Shown in pieces: positions 38,516-49,470 of a DNA stretch of 64,000 nt. Both the position numbers and the translations under genes were made by a program. The notes under the pieces are model-generated. The model ran no database searches. It was not told the DNA's origin and saw nothing but the letters and a program-made list of their open reading frames with translations. The stretch comes from Roseiarcus sp963753135 (GTDB taxonomy: Bacteria > Pseudomonadota > Alphaproteobacteria > Rhizobiales > Beijerinckiaceae): NCBI GenBank assembly GCA_963753135.1, contig CAVWBA010000001.1:124001-188000 (forward strand). The letters run 5' to 3'. The first letter of the stretch is position 1. Every line of letters begins with the position of its first letter.

Positions 38516-41259
38516 ATGGGCGCGGACATCAGCATTGAAGCGGTCGCCGGCAAGCTGAACCGCATCGGCTACGAGTCGTTCCTGCAAGGGTTGCGGCAGG
38601 CCAAGAGCGCGGGAAACCGCAACCTCGAGCTCGCCCATTGGCTCATCCATATCCTGCAGAAGGACCGCACGGATCTCGCGCTCACCGCCGATCATTTCAA
38701 GCTCGACCGCGCCAAGCTGCTCGCGGACGCGACCGCAATGGTCAACGGATTCCGCAAGAACGAAACCGAGATGCCGGGCATTTCGAACCAGGTCGCCGAC
38801 GCCCTCGATCGCGGCTGGCACTATGCGACGCTTCTGTTCGGGGAGACGCAGATTCGCACCGGGCATCTCCTGGTCGGAATGCTGAAGTCTCTCGAATTGA
38901 GGCGCGCGCTCATCGGCGTCTCACAGGAATTCGCCAAGCTTCCCGTCGATGAGGTCGCCGCCGGCCATGGCGCGATCTGGGCAGGGTCCGACGAAGGCAA
39001 CCTCCGCCCGATGGATGGCGCGGGCGTCGCGGCGGGGGGCGCGGAAGGCGCGACCGCCGCGCCCGGAGCCAAAGGCACGACGGCGCTCGACCGGTTCAGC
39101 CAGGATCTTACAGCCAAAGCCAAGGCCGGACAGATGGACCCCGTGCTCGGGCGAGAGGATGAAGTCCGCCAGGTCATCGACGTTCTGATGCGCCGGCGGC
39201 AGAACAATCCGATCCTGACCGGCGAAGCCGGCGTCGGCAAAACCGCCGTCGTCGAAGGCTTCGCCCAGCGCATAGCGTCGGGCGACGTCCCTCCGCCGCT
39301 TAAAGGTGTCAAGCTCTGCGTCCTCGACGTCGGCCTCATGCAGGCGGGCGCGTCGATGAAAGGCGAATTCGAGCAGCGGCTGCGCTCGGTGATCGACGAG
39401 GTTCAGTCGTCGCCCACGCCGATCATTCTTTTCATCGACGAGGCGCACACGCTGATCGGCGCCGGGGGACAGGCCGGCACGGGCGACGCCGCAAATCTCT
39501 TGAAGCCTGCACTGGCGCGCGGAACGTTGCGCACCATCGCCGCCACCACCTGGTCGGAGTACCGGCAATATATCGAGAAGGACCCGGCGCTGACGAGGCG
39601 CTTCCAGCCGATCATGGTCAATGAGCCGGACGTCGCGACCGCCGCAATCATGTTGCGCGGGCTCGTCGCTCCGATGGAGAAGCACCACAAGGTGCGCGTG
39701 ACGGACGAAGCGATCGTCGCCGCCGTCAACCTGTCGAACCGCTATATCCCGGCGCGGCAATTGCCGGACAAAGCGGTGAGCCTCCTCGACACCGCTTGCG
39801 CGCGCGTCGCCATCAGTCAGAACGCCAAGCCCTCGGCGGTCGAGGACGCCGAAGTCGAGATCGCCTCGCTCGAAGCTGAGAAGGAGTCGCTTCTGCGCGA
39901 GCGTGACCTCGGCGCCGCGAAAGAGGACCGCATCGCCGAGATCGACATGAAACTCGCGAGCGCCCGCGAAAAACTCGCCGCGCTGAAGGCGGACTGGGAA
40001 CGCGAGCGCGCGCTGGTCGAGGAAGTGCTTGCGCTGCGGGAGACAATTGCGAAGGGGTCCGCGACCCCGCCCGACGCCGGCAGAGGCTGCGCCATCCGCG
40101 CCTACGGAAGCGCCGCCGCCGCTCGACGCCGAGCCGGCGCCCGCGCCGAGCGCAAAGCCTGAAGCGGGATCGCGGCCGGATGGCGAGACGCTGCGCGCCA
40201 AGGTGGGCGAGCTTGGCAAGATCGATCCGGAAAAGCGGATGATCTACGCCCATGTCGACGAGCAGGCGGTCGCTTCCGTCGTGTCCGACTGGACCGGAAT
40301 TCCGGTCGGCAAGATGGTCGCCGACGAGGTCGAGACGGTGCTCAATCTCGCCGGCATTCTCAACAAGCGCATCGTCGGACAGAGCCACGGTCTTGAGATG
40401 ATCGCCAAGCGCATCGAGACCAATCGGGCACGACTCGACAATCCGATGAAGCCGATCGGCGTCTTCATGCTGTGCGGCCCTTCCGGCGTCGGCAAGACGG
40501 AGACGGCGCTCGCGCTCGCAGAGACGCTCTACGGCGGCGAGCAGAACATCATCACGATCAACATGTCCGAGTTCCAGGAGGCGCACACGGTCTCGACGCT
40601 CAAAGGCGCGCCCGCCCGGCTATGTCGGCTATGGCGAGGGCGGGCGCCTGACGGAGGCGGTGCGGCGGCGCCCCTACAGCGTCGTTCTGCTCGACGAGAT
40701 CGAGAAGGCCCATCCCGACGTGCATGAGGTCTTCTTCCAGGTGTTCGACAAGGGCGTGATGGAGGACGGCACGGGGCGGCGCATCGACTTCAAGAACACG
40801 CTGATCCTGCTCACCACCAATGTCGGCACCGACATCATCATGCGCGCCGCGGGCGCCGAAAAGCGGCCCGATCCCGAGGCGCTCGCCGCCGATTTGCGCC
40901 CTGCTCTGCTCGAAGTGTTCCCGCCCGCGCTCATCGGGCGCATCGTCACGATCCCCTATTATCCGCTGTCGGGCGAGATGCTGGCCGGCATCGTGCGGCT
41001 GCAACTCGACCGCATCGGCAAGCGCATCGAGGAAAACCATCGGGCGAAATTCATCGCCGACAAGAGCGCCATCGATCACATCGTGTCGCTCTGCCACGAC
41101 CCGGATTCCGGCGGACGCGTCATCGACAACATCATCACCAACACGATCCTGCCCTGCTCTGTCGCGCGAGATCCTCAAGCGCTCGCTTGGCGCGCGAGGA
41201 GATCCATGAGGCCAAAGTGTCGTCGGCCGAACGGCGCGTTCGTCTACGAGGTGAACTGA
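38516..41259 (+). CDS. tssH: T6SS sheath-recycling AAA+ ATPase TssH (ClpV), five frame shifts
   Basis: 912 residues when five single extra bases are removed (near 40070, 40610, 41155, 41190 and 41228). N-domain (ESFLQGLRQAKSAGNRNLEL, residues ~20-160). First AAA+ module with Walker A GEAGVGKTAVVE and Walker B ILFIDEAHTLIG; a ClpB-type middle coil (VEIASLEAEKESLLRERDLG); a second module with Walker A GPSGVGKTETAL and Walker B VVLLDEIEKAHPD. Ends NGAFVYEVN. Unfolds contracted sheath for reuse. The five breaks in an otherwise perfect protein are the densest case of the insertion pattern. Confidence 0.9.
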
Positions 41260-41273
41260 GCGGAGCCAAGAGC

Positions 41274-41553
41274 ATGGCCAATCGATTCGAGCAGGTGGAC
41301 GAGATCGTCGGCGACGCGGTGACCATCGTTCTGTCTCAAGCGCGCCGACGGACAGTGGGCGACGGTCTTCTGCCCCAAGAGCGCGCATGAATTGCTGACC
41401 GCAGACCGAGTGACCGAGCCGATGGCGCCCAAGGACGCCCTTTCCGGCGCCGTCCAACTTGCGAATCAGCTCAAGATCGCGATCGTTGTCCAGGATCCGG
41501 ACGGCGTCTGGAAAAAGGAATGGGGCGAACTCTACCGAGATGAAAGCGAGTGA
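41274..41553 (+). CDS. small T6SS-island protein of unknown function, one frame shift
   Basis: Reconstructed 92-residue protein: MANRFEQVDEIVGDAVTIVL in the first frame, then LKRADGQWATVFCPKSAHEL and GAVQLANQLKIAIVVQDPDG, ending GELYRDESE, after removing one base near 41331. It begins 15 bases after tssH and overlaps the DUF1036 gene by 14 bases, so it is an operon member. No signal peptide or membrane helix; mixed alpha/beta, acidic. No family recognised. Could be an adaptor, chaperone or immunity-type protein, but nothing in the sequence decides this. Confidence 0.5.
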
Positions 41554-42014
41554 TCGCCGCACGCATGGCCGCGCTATCGGAAGTTCCAGATCGTTTATCG
41601 TTGTTCGATTTGCCGGCCTTCCGTTAGGCCTTCGCCCTGCTTGCGATCGTCTCCTCGCCAGTCCGCGCGGACTTCCGCGTCTGCAACAAGACGCATGCGC
41701 TGATCAATATCGCGGTCGGAACGGACGCGGGCGAAGCCTTCAAGACGGAGGGCTGGTGGGTCGCGACGCCGGGCTCGTGCGCCACTCCCATTCGTGGCCC
41801 CTTGAAGAGCCGCTTCATCTATCTCTACGCCACGGACATCGACGGCGTGGACCTCGTGACCGGCACGGCGACCATGTGCATCGACCGCGGCAAGTTCACA
41901 GCCTTCGGCGCGGACAATTGCTGGCGGCGCGGCTTGCAGGCGGTCACCTTCGCCGAGATCGATACGCTCGATTCGTCCGACTGGACGACGTTCCTCACCG
42001 ACCCCCGGAAGTAA
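41540..42014 (+). CDS. DUF1036 exported protein, one frame shift
   Basis: 157 residues after removing one base near 41633. N-terminal signal peptide (FIVVRFAGLPLAFALLAIVS ending in PVRA) and then DFRVCNKTHALINIAVGTDA, EGWWVATPGSCATPIRGPLK, YLYATDIDGVDLVTGTATMC and FGADNCWRRG. Cysteines and the GWW motif match the DUF1036 family of small periplasmic proteins of unknown function. Start ATG 41540, inside the end of the preceding gene. Last gene on the plus strand; its stop is 2 bases from the stop of tssA on the other strand. Confidence 0.7.
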
Positions 42015-42016
42015 AG

Positions 42017-43558
42017 TCACTTCCCCTTCTTCAAGGCCGCGATCGCCTCGTCCGACAGGAGGTCCTGCAAGAGGCTCAGGAAATCGCGCGTCGCGAGATT
42101 TCGCGCCCGGTCGAGCAGATAGGGCACGGGGCTCGACGGCTCCGCCTTTTGCATATGCGCAGCGACCGCATCGATAAGCGCAATCGCCGCGGCGCGGCTC
42201 GCCGCCGGTTCCGCCGGCGCGCTTTGAATGGCCGCGGTCGGCGCGTTCGACAGGCTCTTCACCGGCACGGTGAAGGCGCCGTCCGGACCCACAAACACGC
42301 GCGCAGCGTCCGCGTGCGGCGGCGCGAGCAGCTTCATCACCTCGTAAAGGTTCTTGCCGAGCATCTCGCGCGCCTGCCGTATGAGGAGCAGCGCCGGGCT
42401 TGTCGGCTCGGAACCGGCGAAATAGCCGAACGCGGAAGCGAGCGCCGCGTCAACCTCGGCGCGCGACGCGAAGGCGGGCGGCGGCGCGGCGGCCGCGCTC
42501 GGGGCCTCGGCGTCGGCCGGCGCTGACTCGGGCGGCGGCACGAGGGACGGATCGCGTCTCACAAGCGCGGCGCGGAGGAACTGCGTCATGTCGCTTACGA
42601 GCTTCGCCAGCTTCGGCAGCGCGACCGCATTCTCGTAGCCGACATGCTCGGTCGTGACCGCGTTGATCGACTGGATCGAAGCGCCGAGACTCGTGAGCGT
42701 CGCGACGACGCCGGCCAGCCTCGCGATCTCGACATCGTTCAAGGCTCGCTCGATCGACGCCGCGGGCATGAATTTTTCCGGCTCCGTCGTCTGCTTCTGG
42801 CCTCTGAGGTCATAAAGCGTAACCGAGCGCGGCTGGGCCGCGCCGCTCGCCAGCAGCTGGTCACGATAGGAGAGCGCGCCCTCGCGGTTCGTTTCGATGA
42901 GCGGCGCATATTGCAGCGGCAGGAGGACGACCGCGTTATCCTCGAGCGTCGCCAGTTGCGCGATGCGCCCCGAATAGTCGTCGCCGTCGGCCTTGGGATT
43001 GGCGGCCTGCCCAATGTTCCCTGACGAGCCAGGCGACATTCCCGAGCCGCTGCGCGAAGCCCACAAGATCACGGTTGAGGATTGAGAGCTTCGCCATCAG
43101 CGCGAGCAGCCGAAGGTCGAGCGTGCGCTTGAGCAGGTTCTCCGCCGCCTGCGACGCGGCCGAAAAATCGATCGAAGCGCGATTGAAGGCATAGTAGCTG
43201 GCGGGAAGCTGCCCCTGCGTGGCCGCGATGAAATTCATGAAGTCCGCGTCGCCTTCGAGATCGAGATCAGGCCCGCATGGGTCGTCCTCGGAGACGAGCG
43301 GGAGCGCGAAGGCGCTCAGCGCCGGCGGCGAGGCGGAAGGCTCGGCCAGCGCCAACAATTCGAGCGGGGCGCCGCCGGCGCCGGCGCGGCGGATTCCGGC
43401 AGAGGGTCCGGCTGCCGGTCGGCTTCGGACGTCAGCGATGGTTCTGACGGAGCGGCGGCTTCTGCAGATGCCTCGGCCGTCGCGGGGGGCTCGGCGGGCG
43501 GGGGCGAAACGGTCGGCGTCAGAGCAGCCGAGGCGTCGGGAGGAGAAAGGTCATTCAT
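42017..43558 (-). CDS. tssA: T6SS baseplate/cap protein TssA, two frame shifts
   Basis: About 513 residues. Starts MNDLSPPDASAALTPTVSPP, an Ala/Pro-rich tail, then ImpA-N domain: LPLVSEDDPCGPDLDLEGDA, KRTLDLRLLALMAKLSILNR, GFAQRLGNVAWLVREHW. The C-terminal part has SINAVTTEHVGYENAVALPK and the repeated SPALLLIRQAREMLGKNLYE, typical of TssA C-terminal domains that cap the growing sheath. Frame changes lie near 43360 (one base missing, or two extra) and near 43015 (one extra). Last gene of the minus-strand operon. Confidence 0.88.
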
Positions 43559-43644
43559 CGCGGCTTGTCCTCAAGAGGAGGCGCGTCGGGGCGGATGATA
43601 CGCGATCCTTGCGTCGCGTCCAAAAGCAGGGGCGCGAGCGGCGG

Positions 43645-44352
43645 TCATGTCGCGTCGCCCAAAGCGACCGCGGCTCTATCCGAGAAAGCCCCGGTCAGCA
43701 TGTCGGCGAAGCGGGTCGCAGGCGGCAGGCCGACCTCCAGCAAGGCCAGCGAAGGAAAGCCTTCGCCGCCGATCGTCCACCAGAAGGTCTGGGACGCGAA
43801 GGCTCGCCTTCGCCCGAAGCGGCGCGCGGCGACAAAGGCGGCGGAAACCTCGCCGCCTATGTCGCGGGCGAGGACGCCGCCCTCGGCCAGTTCTTCGAAA
43901 CCGCCATCCTTGGTCATCGGAGACTGGAGCGCCGGGGCGGGCAAGGCCCCAACCTTCTCGGCGATCAGCTCCAGCGTCGCTCCCGGTTCGAGGGCCTCGA
44001 GGAGGACCGCCTCGGCCGCTTCGAACCATGCGTCGTTCGACTCGAGTTCGGGCGGCGGCAACGACGCGTCGCCTTCGCCGACGAAAATGGCGAGGGGAAA
44101 CGAGCGCCCCACCCCATCGACCGAGGGCATGAACGCGCCGATCATCGCCTCGCCGCAAAAGTCGGCGCCGAGCCAATAGCGCCAGATCGGGGCGCGGTTG
44201 TAGGTCTCGATCCAGGCGTCGCCCAGCATCTGCTTCGACATCGCCACGCCTGCTTGCAGCCACGGCTCCCAAGCCTCGAGGAACCGCCGCGACGCGTTCA
44301 TGCCGATGAAATCGCGCTTGGCGGGGAGCTTTCCGAAAAGGCCGGCGGACAT
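43645..44352 (-). CDS. tagF: T6SS regulator TagF
   Basis: 235 residues; TagF/DUF2094 (BMA_A0400) family. Landmarks: GLFGKLPAKRDFIGMNASRR, LEAWEPWLQAGVAMSKQML, WRYWLGADFCGEAMIGAFMP, DGVGRSFPLAIF, and FWWTIGGEGFPS near the end. In characterised systems TagF represses T6SS at the post-translational level, acting against the FHA protein. Start ATG 44352, 6 bases after tssM. Intact. Confidence 0.92.
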   Translation of the reverse strand: MSAGLFGKLPAKRDFIGMNASRRFLEAWEPWLQAGVAMSKQMLGDAWIETYNRAPIWRYWLGADFCGEAMIGAFMPSVDGVGRSFPLAIFVGEGDASLPPPELESNDAWFEAAEAVLLEALEPGATLELIAEKVGALPAPALQSPMTKDGGFEELAEGGVLARDIGGEVSAAFVAARRFGRRRAFASQTFWWTIGGEGFPSLALLEVGLPPATRFADMLTGAFSDRAAVALGDAT

Positions 44353-44357
44353 GGACG

Positions 44358-47300
44358 TCAGAGCCCGTTCGGGCACTTGAACTGCCTGAGCGCCGTCATG
44401 CTCAGGGGATTGGCGAGGGAGGACGACGTGAACTGATAAGAGACTTCGCGCCCGAAAACGACGAAGCTGACCTTGAGCGCGTTGCCGCTCTCGATCGATG
44501 AGCCGGCGTCGACGAGGCGGAACAAGGCCCACGCCCCGGTGCGCTCGAGTTTGGACTGCCGGTCGGGCATGTCGGGCGCCATCACGATCGAGGCTTCGCC
44601 CGCTCCGGCGCCTGGCCATGGCACGGTGACCGGCGAATTCTCGGCGCCCTGCTGCGCGGCGACGCTCGCGCCGTTGATCGTCAGCGTCGCGGTTTGCGCG
44701 TCGCTGCTCAGCGTCAGCGGCTTCACTTCGAAGCTGACATTCGGCGTTGTCCCGCCGGTCGGGAAGAAGGCGTCGCGAATGTCGGCCGCCTGCTGGAACT
44801 GTCGCAAGGTCGTGTCGGACAGTCTGCGCGCAAGATTTGGATTGGTGCGCCAGACCCATCTCCTGCCGCTTCTGTTCACCAGAGGGTCGAGATTGGCGGA
44901 GTAGAACTTGTCGATGATGCCGTTCGGGGCGAACAGTTTGGCGAAATCGGCGAGCGGCGTGTCGCGATCGCTCCTCGCGAAGGGGTAGCGGTTGGCGATG
45001 ACCTGCTGGCAGATTCCGGTCACGTTCTGAGCCATCGCATCGGCGATCTGGGCGACTGAGCTCGCATTCGCGTCGCCGGCGGCGTCCTTGGCGACCTTGT
45101 CGATCATGCCCGCAAGCGGTTGCGGCAGACGCGTGGCGTTGGCCCTCAGACTCGCCACTTGCACATCCACCTGCTCCAGCGCCTGCTTGGCCTCAGCCGG
45201 GTTTTCCGCCGCGAGGACGAGCTGCCGGTAAAGCTCGTTCAGGTTGGCGAGCAATTGGTCGATCGGCCGCGATCCGGGCTGCCCGTCGACCATGATCGCG
45301 ATCGGCTTGAAATAGGCCTCGATCGAGGCGCCGGGCGTCTCAGGCGCCGGATCGCCCGCCCTGCGTTGGCTCTTCATCGCAAGGTCGAGCGCGTCCCTTC
45401 CGACGCTACCCATCCGACTGCCCGCCTTCTCCAGCGCGTCCTGCTTCGCCTTGTCCAGCGCGGAGTCTTTTTCCGCCGGAGGCTTGGGACGCTCGCGGGT
45501 CGAGCGCCGTCTCGTCGCGAACGGATTCGAAGATCAAACGGATGGGCGAGGTCGGCGCCGAGGCCGCGCTCAGCTTCAGATATTTCGGCTTGTCGTTGAG
45601 CAGGGGTTTAAGTTGAAGATTGTTGATCGCCGCGGTCCAGGCGGCGATGAAGTCGCGGCCGTAGAGCTCGAGAATGCCGGGGTAGAGACTGGCGAACTGC
45701 TGCTGCACCGCGTTCTGGTCGCCGGACGCTCCGAGCACCCAATTGTCCTTCTCAAGCTTGTCGCGGATCGTCTGCAGATGCGCGAGCAATCCGTTGTAGA
45801 AGCCTTCGTAGGTGAAGAAGCCGGGGACGCGAACGGTGTCCAGGTTCGCGCCGTTGGCCGCCTCGAACACGAGGTTCATGTCGGGCCCGCCGCGTTGGGA
45901 GGCGATCCAGTCCTCGACCTCCGCGTTATGCGCCTCGGACTTCAGAAGCGTGTAGGCGCGCTCGGCCACGCGCATGCGCGCAAGCGTCGCCTGCGCCTGC
46001 TCGACCAGCGGGCCATTGAGCGAGACCTTCCTCGCTCGCCCGTCATCCATGTCGAGCATGGCCTCCAGATGCTGGCGCAGCAGCGCCCGTCCCTGCGCGT
46101 TCGGCGCGCCTGGGAACGTGCGCTCCTCCCAGTCTCGCGTGAACCAGGCGAGGATCAGATTGTTGTCGACCTGCGGCGCCTTGCCGCCGAGCATCAGATA
46201 GACCTTGAGCGCCTCATAGACGAAGCTCGGATCGTCGATGTTCTTCTGGATCTGCTGCTCGAGCGACAGGATGAGCCGCGGCCGCAGGAGCCGCTCGAGC
46301 GCCTGCCGGTAGAGATCGTTCGACGCGTCCTGAAGGCGCGGGCGCTGGCTGAGGCCAAAGGTCTGTTCGACCGGCGTGGAATCGTTGCGCTTGGCGTAGC
46401 CGACCGGCAAATTCGGCAGAGAGCCGATCAGCTCATAAATGGGCAATAGACTCGGATCGGTGACCGAATTCTGCTTGATGAACGGTCCGGCGATCGAGGC
46501 GTAATCATTGACGCCCTGCTCGGTTGCGGAAATGAGCGCGGCGTTGCGGGTGTAGCTCATCCACCACAAGCCGAGGATGCCGGCGGTGGCGAGGCCGATC
46601 ACGGTGAACGCCGCGGCTCTGAGCGCGAGCGATCTGCGCACGGCGGCGATGTTGGTCGAGACCCACCCGGCCTCGCCGAAGATCACCTTGGTCAAGAGGT
46701 CGTGGAGGAAGAAGCTCTTGCCAACGCCCGAAAAGCCGACGCTGCCGAGGCTCTGCACGCCGTAGCTCTTTTGCAAGGCGCCGATCACGGCGTCGAATGG
46801 CGTTCCCTCCTGCGTCCCCGAAGTGAAGTAGAAGCCGCGCAAGATCGCGGTCGTCTGGTAGCGCGTCGGTTCGAAGATGCGATTGAGGAAGTCGGCGATC
46901 GGCTTTCGGATGGCGCCGAGCTGCGCCGGAAATCCGAACAGGATCGCCCTCGACCTGAGGTCAGGCTCCTCCTGCAGCCGTTCGGGCATCCGCTCTGAGA
47001 CGCGCTGAATGAGGAGGTCGATCTCCTCCGGGACCTTGCCGACGTTGTTGGCCTTCTTGTCCGTGGTCTGGAACGTCGCGCCCCAGACGGCCTGTCGCTT
47101 CGTTTCGTCCAGGTCGGCGAAATATTGGGTGAAGCCCTCGACGAGATCCATCTTGGTGAAGACGGCGTAGACGGGGAAATCGACCTTCAGCTCCTCGTGC
47201 AATTCGTCCAGGCGCTTGCGGATCGCGTCGGCGTGCGCCGCCACCTCCTTCGCCGGCAGATTGAGGACATCCGCGATGCTGATCGCGACAATGACCCCGT

Positions 47301-47919
47301 TGATCGGCTGGCGGGGACGATTGCGGCCCAGCATGTCGAGGAAGGCGAGCCAGCTGCGGCGATCGGCCTTGGCGTCCGAATCCTGCGTCGTATAGCGGCC
47401 CGCCGTATCGATCATGACCGCTTCGTCGGTGAACCACCAGTCGCAGTATCGCGTCCCGCCGACGCCCTGCACGGCCATGGCCGCATTGTCCCCGGCGAGC
47501 GGAAACTTGAGACCTGAATTGATGAGCGCTGTCGTCTTGCCGGCGCCCGGCGGGCCTATGATGAGGTACCAGGGGAGGTCGTAAAGGGCGCGCGCGTTCG
47601 ACTTGCCCGATCGTTTGAGGACCGCAAGCGCGTCCTCCATCTTCTGCTTCAGAACCGGCGCGTCGCTGTCTTCGGCGACAGTTTCGGTCATCGCCTGGGC
47701 AATCTTGGCGGCGGCGCGGCGCCGCGAGATGATGCGCCAGGCGATGGCCCCGCCGACCGCGAGGAAGATCGCCAAAATGATGAGAAGCCGGACGAGCGCG
47801 CTGTCGAACGGTTGCACGTCGCCGATCGAGACAAGCGGCCCTGCCAGCCAGACGACGGCTGCGAGGACGATGGCCCCGAGGATGCTGAGCCCGATCCAGA
47901 GCCAGGCCATCAGGGTCAT
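44358..47919 (-). CDS. tssM: T6SS membrane-complex protein TssM (IcmF), one frame shift
   Basis: 1186 residues after repair. Two N-terminal membrane helices (LWIGLSILGAIVLAAVVWLA and LLIILAIFLAVGGAIAWRI), then a GTPase-like domain with an intact Walker A (IIGPPGAGKTTAL) and DTAGRYTTQD. A third helix (AAAFTVIGLATAGILGLWWM) precedes the long periplasmic part, which ends in a beta-rich domain (SFVVFGREVSYQFTSSSLAN). One extra base near 45490 separates the C-terminal 360 residues into another frame. Forms the trans-envelope core with TssL; no TssJ was found to complete it. Confidence 0.95.
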
Positions 47920-47955
47920 CGAGGGCGCCTTCTTGACCGCAATGAAGCCTCTCCT

Positions 47956-49470
47956 CTAGTCGGCTCTCGGGATGGAGACTTCGACGCGCCGATTTCTCGA
48001 TTTGTTAAACTCCGTGTCGTTTGGAGCGATCGGATTGCTGGGACCCTTCCCTGTCACCGCGAGGCGTTCTGGATGCGCGAGGCCCGGCTTGAGCATGACC
48101 GCGACCGACTTGGCGCGCGCCTGCGAAAGCTCGAAGTTCGACGGGAAGGCGACAGTGTGAATCGGATCGGAGTCGGTATAGCCGTCGACATGAATGGCGC
48201 CCGGCTCGCGGTCGAGGGCAGCGGCGATCTTGGCCGCGATGGGAGCAAAGGAATCGCTGACCTTCGCCCCGCCCGAAGGAAACAAGACGACGTTGCCGAT
48301 GCGGATGAAGATCGTCGTCGCGGATTGGTCGGCGCCTACCTTGCCCGCCATGATCTCCTTGGCCAGCGCCGCACGGATGCGCTCGAGTTGCGTGGACGCC
48401 CTCGGCCTCGGGTCCGGCGGCGGCTTGACGAGGGTTTCGCGCGCGATCGTCAATTCCCCCGCTGGATGAATGTCGGCCATCTTCAAGGCGAGCGTCTCCG
48501 CTCGCGCAGAAAGGGCGTTGCGCAAATAGAGGTAAGAGCCGAGCAGAATGACCGCGGCAAGCGCCGCGACCGCCCAGACGGGAATCTGAAGACGGCTCAT
48601 CGACAGAGGAACCGCCTGACCCCGCCAATGCGGGGACAAGTCCTCGATCGTCTTTGGCTGAGCGCGGCGAATGGTTTCGTACAGATCTCGCCGGATGCCC
48701 TGCGCCGCGCCCGGGCCGCCCGAGGCGCGATAGACCCCTTCGAAGCCAAGGCTGAGGCAAGCGTGCATGACTTCGAGCACGCCCAAGTTCACGGCCGGAT
48801 TCTGTTTCGCGCGCTCAAGCTCCTTGAAGAAACGGACGCCGCCCATCCGTTCGTTGAAGAAGCGAACGAGCATGCTGTACTGCGTCCAGGTCCGGCTGTC
48901 CGCCGTCGGAAGGTTTTGCACGATGTCGTCGGCGGTGGCGGCGAGCGCGTATTTCGCCGTCTCGACCTGATCGTTGGGAACGCCGGCGGCGCGCGCATCG
49001 ATCTCGAATTGCTCGATCGCCTGCGCCACTTGGTCCATGAGCTGGTTCGGCCCCGCGCGCACCAACGATCCGCGCAAGCGCCCGAGCATAACGAGAAGCG
49101 ACGCAGCGGCCCGCATGAGCGGGCTCGTCGCCACCGTGACGAGGTCGACGGACACATGCGGCGACATGGGCGCCGGAGTCATCGGCGCCGCCGCCTCGGG
49201 GGCGACATAGAGGTTGTTCGGCGCTCGCGGGGTCATCCAGTCGTCCCACCCGCCCTGCCCCGGGCTGGATGGAGGCGCGCCGGGCCGCGCGGCTGGCGGC
49301 GGCGCCGGATAGGCAACAGGCGGCGTCGGCGTTGAGGACGGCGCGGCTCCGCCGGCGGGCGGGGCGGCGGCCGGATCGCCGGGAGACGGCGTCGGCGTGC
49401 GCCGTCCAGCAGGATTGGGGCGAATGATCGTCCTGTCGCTTCGCCCGAACGGATCGTCGCCGGAGGTCAT
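47956..49470 (-). CDS. tssL: T6SS membrane-complex protein TssL with OmpA-like C-terminus
   Basis: 504 residues from ATG 49470. A Pro-rich N-terminal tail, then the DotU domain (LLVMLGRLRGSLVRAGPNQL, YALAATADDIVQNL and MLVRFFNERMGGVRFFKELE), one membrane helix (IPVWAVAALAAVILLGSYLY) and a periplasmic OmpA-like peptidoglycan-binding domain (HVDGYTDSDPIHTVAFPSNF, ending NRRVEVSIPRAD). This is the extended TssL form that anchors the complex in the cell wall by itself. The start overlaps the tssK stop by 3 bases. Intact. Confidence 0.95.
   Translation of the reverse strand: MTSGDDPFGRSDRTIIRPNPAGRRTPTPSPGDPAAAPPAGGAAPSSTPTPPVAYPAPPPAARPGAPPSSPGQGGWDDWMTPRAPNNLYVAPEAAAPMTPAPMSPHVSVDLVTVATSPLMRAAASLLVMLGRLRGSLVRAGPNQLMDQVAQAIEQFEIDARAAGVPNDQVETAKYALAATADDIVQNLPTADSRTWTQYSMLVRFFNERMGGVRFFKELERAKQNPAVNLGVLEVMHACLSLGFEGVYRASGGPGAAQGIRRDLYETIRRAQPKTIEDLSPHWRGQAVPLSMSRLQIPVWAVAALAAVILLGSYLYLRNALSARAETLALKMADIHPAGELTIARETLVKPPPDPRPRASTQLERIRAALAKEIMAGKVGADQSATTIFIRIGNVVLFPSGGAKVSDSFAPIAAKIAAALDREPGAIHVDGYTDSDPIHTVAFPSNFELSQARAKSVAVMLKPGLAHPERLAVTGKGPSNPIAPNDTEFNKSRNRRVEVSIPRAD

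Noticed and set aside
43645..44859. 404-residue form of TagF starting at 44859
   Set aside because: The first ~170 residues are antisense-like Arg-rich sequence over tssM; the family start is at 44352.
44358..47919. tssM split into two genes
   Set aside because: The right and left parts join in one IcmF protein once one base near 45490 is removed, and the left part has no ribosome site of its own.
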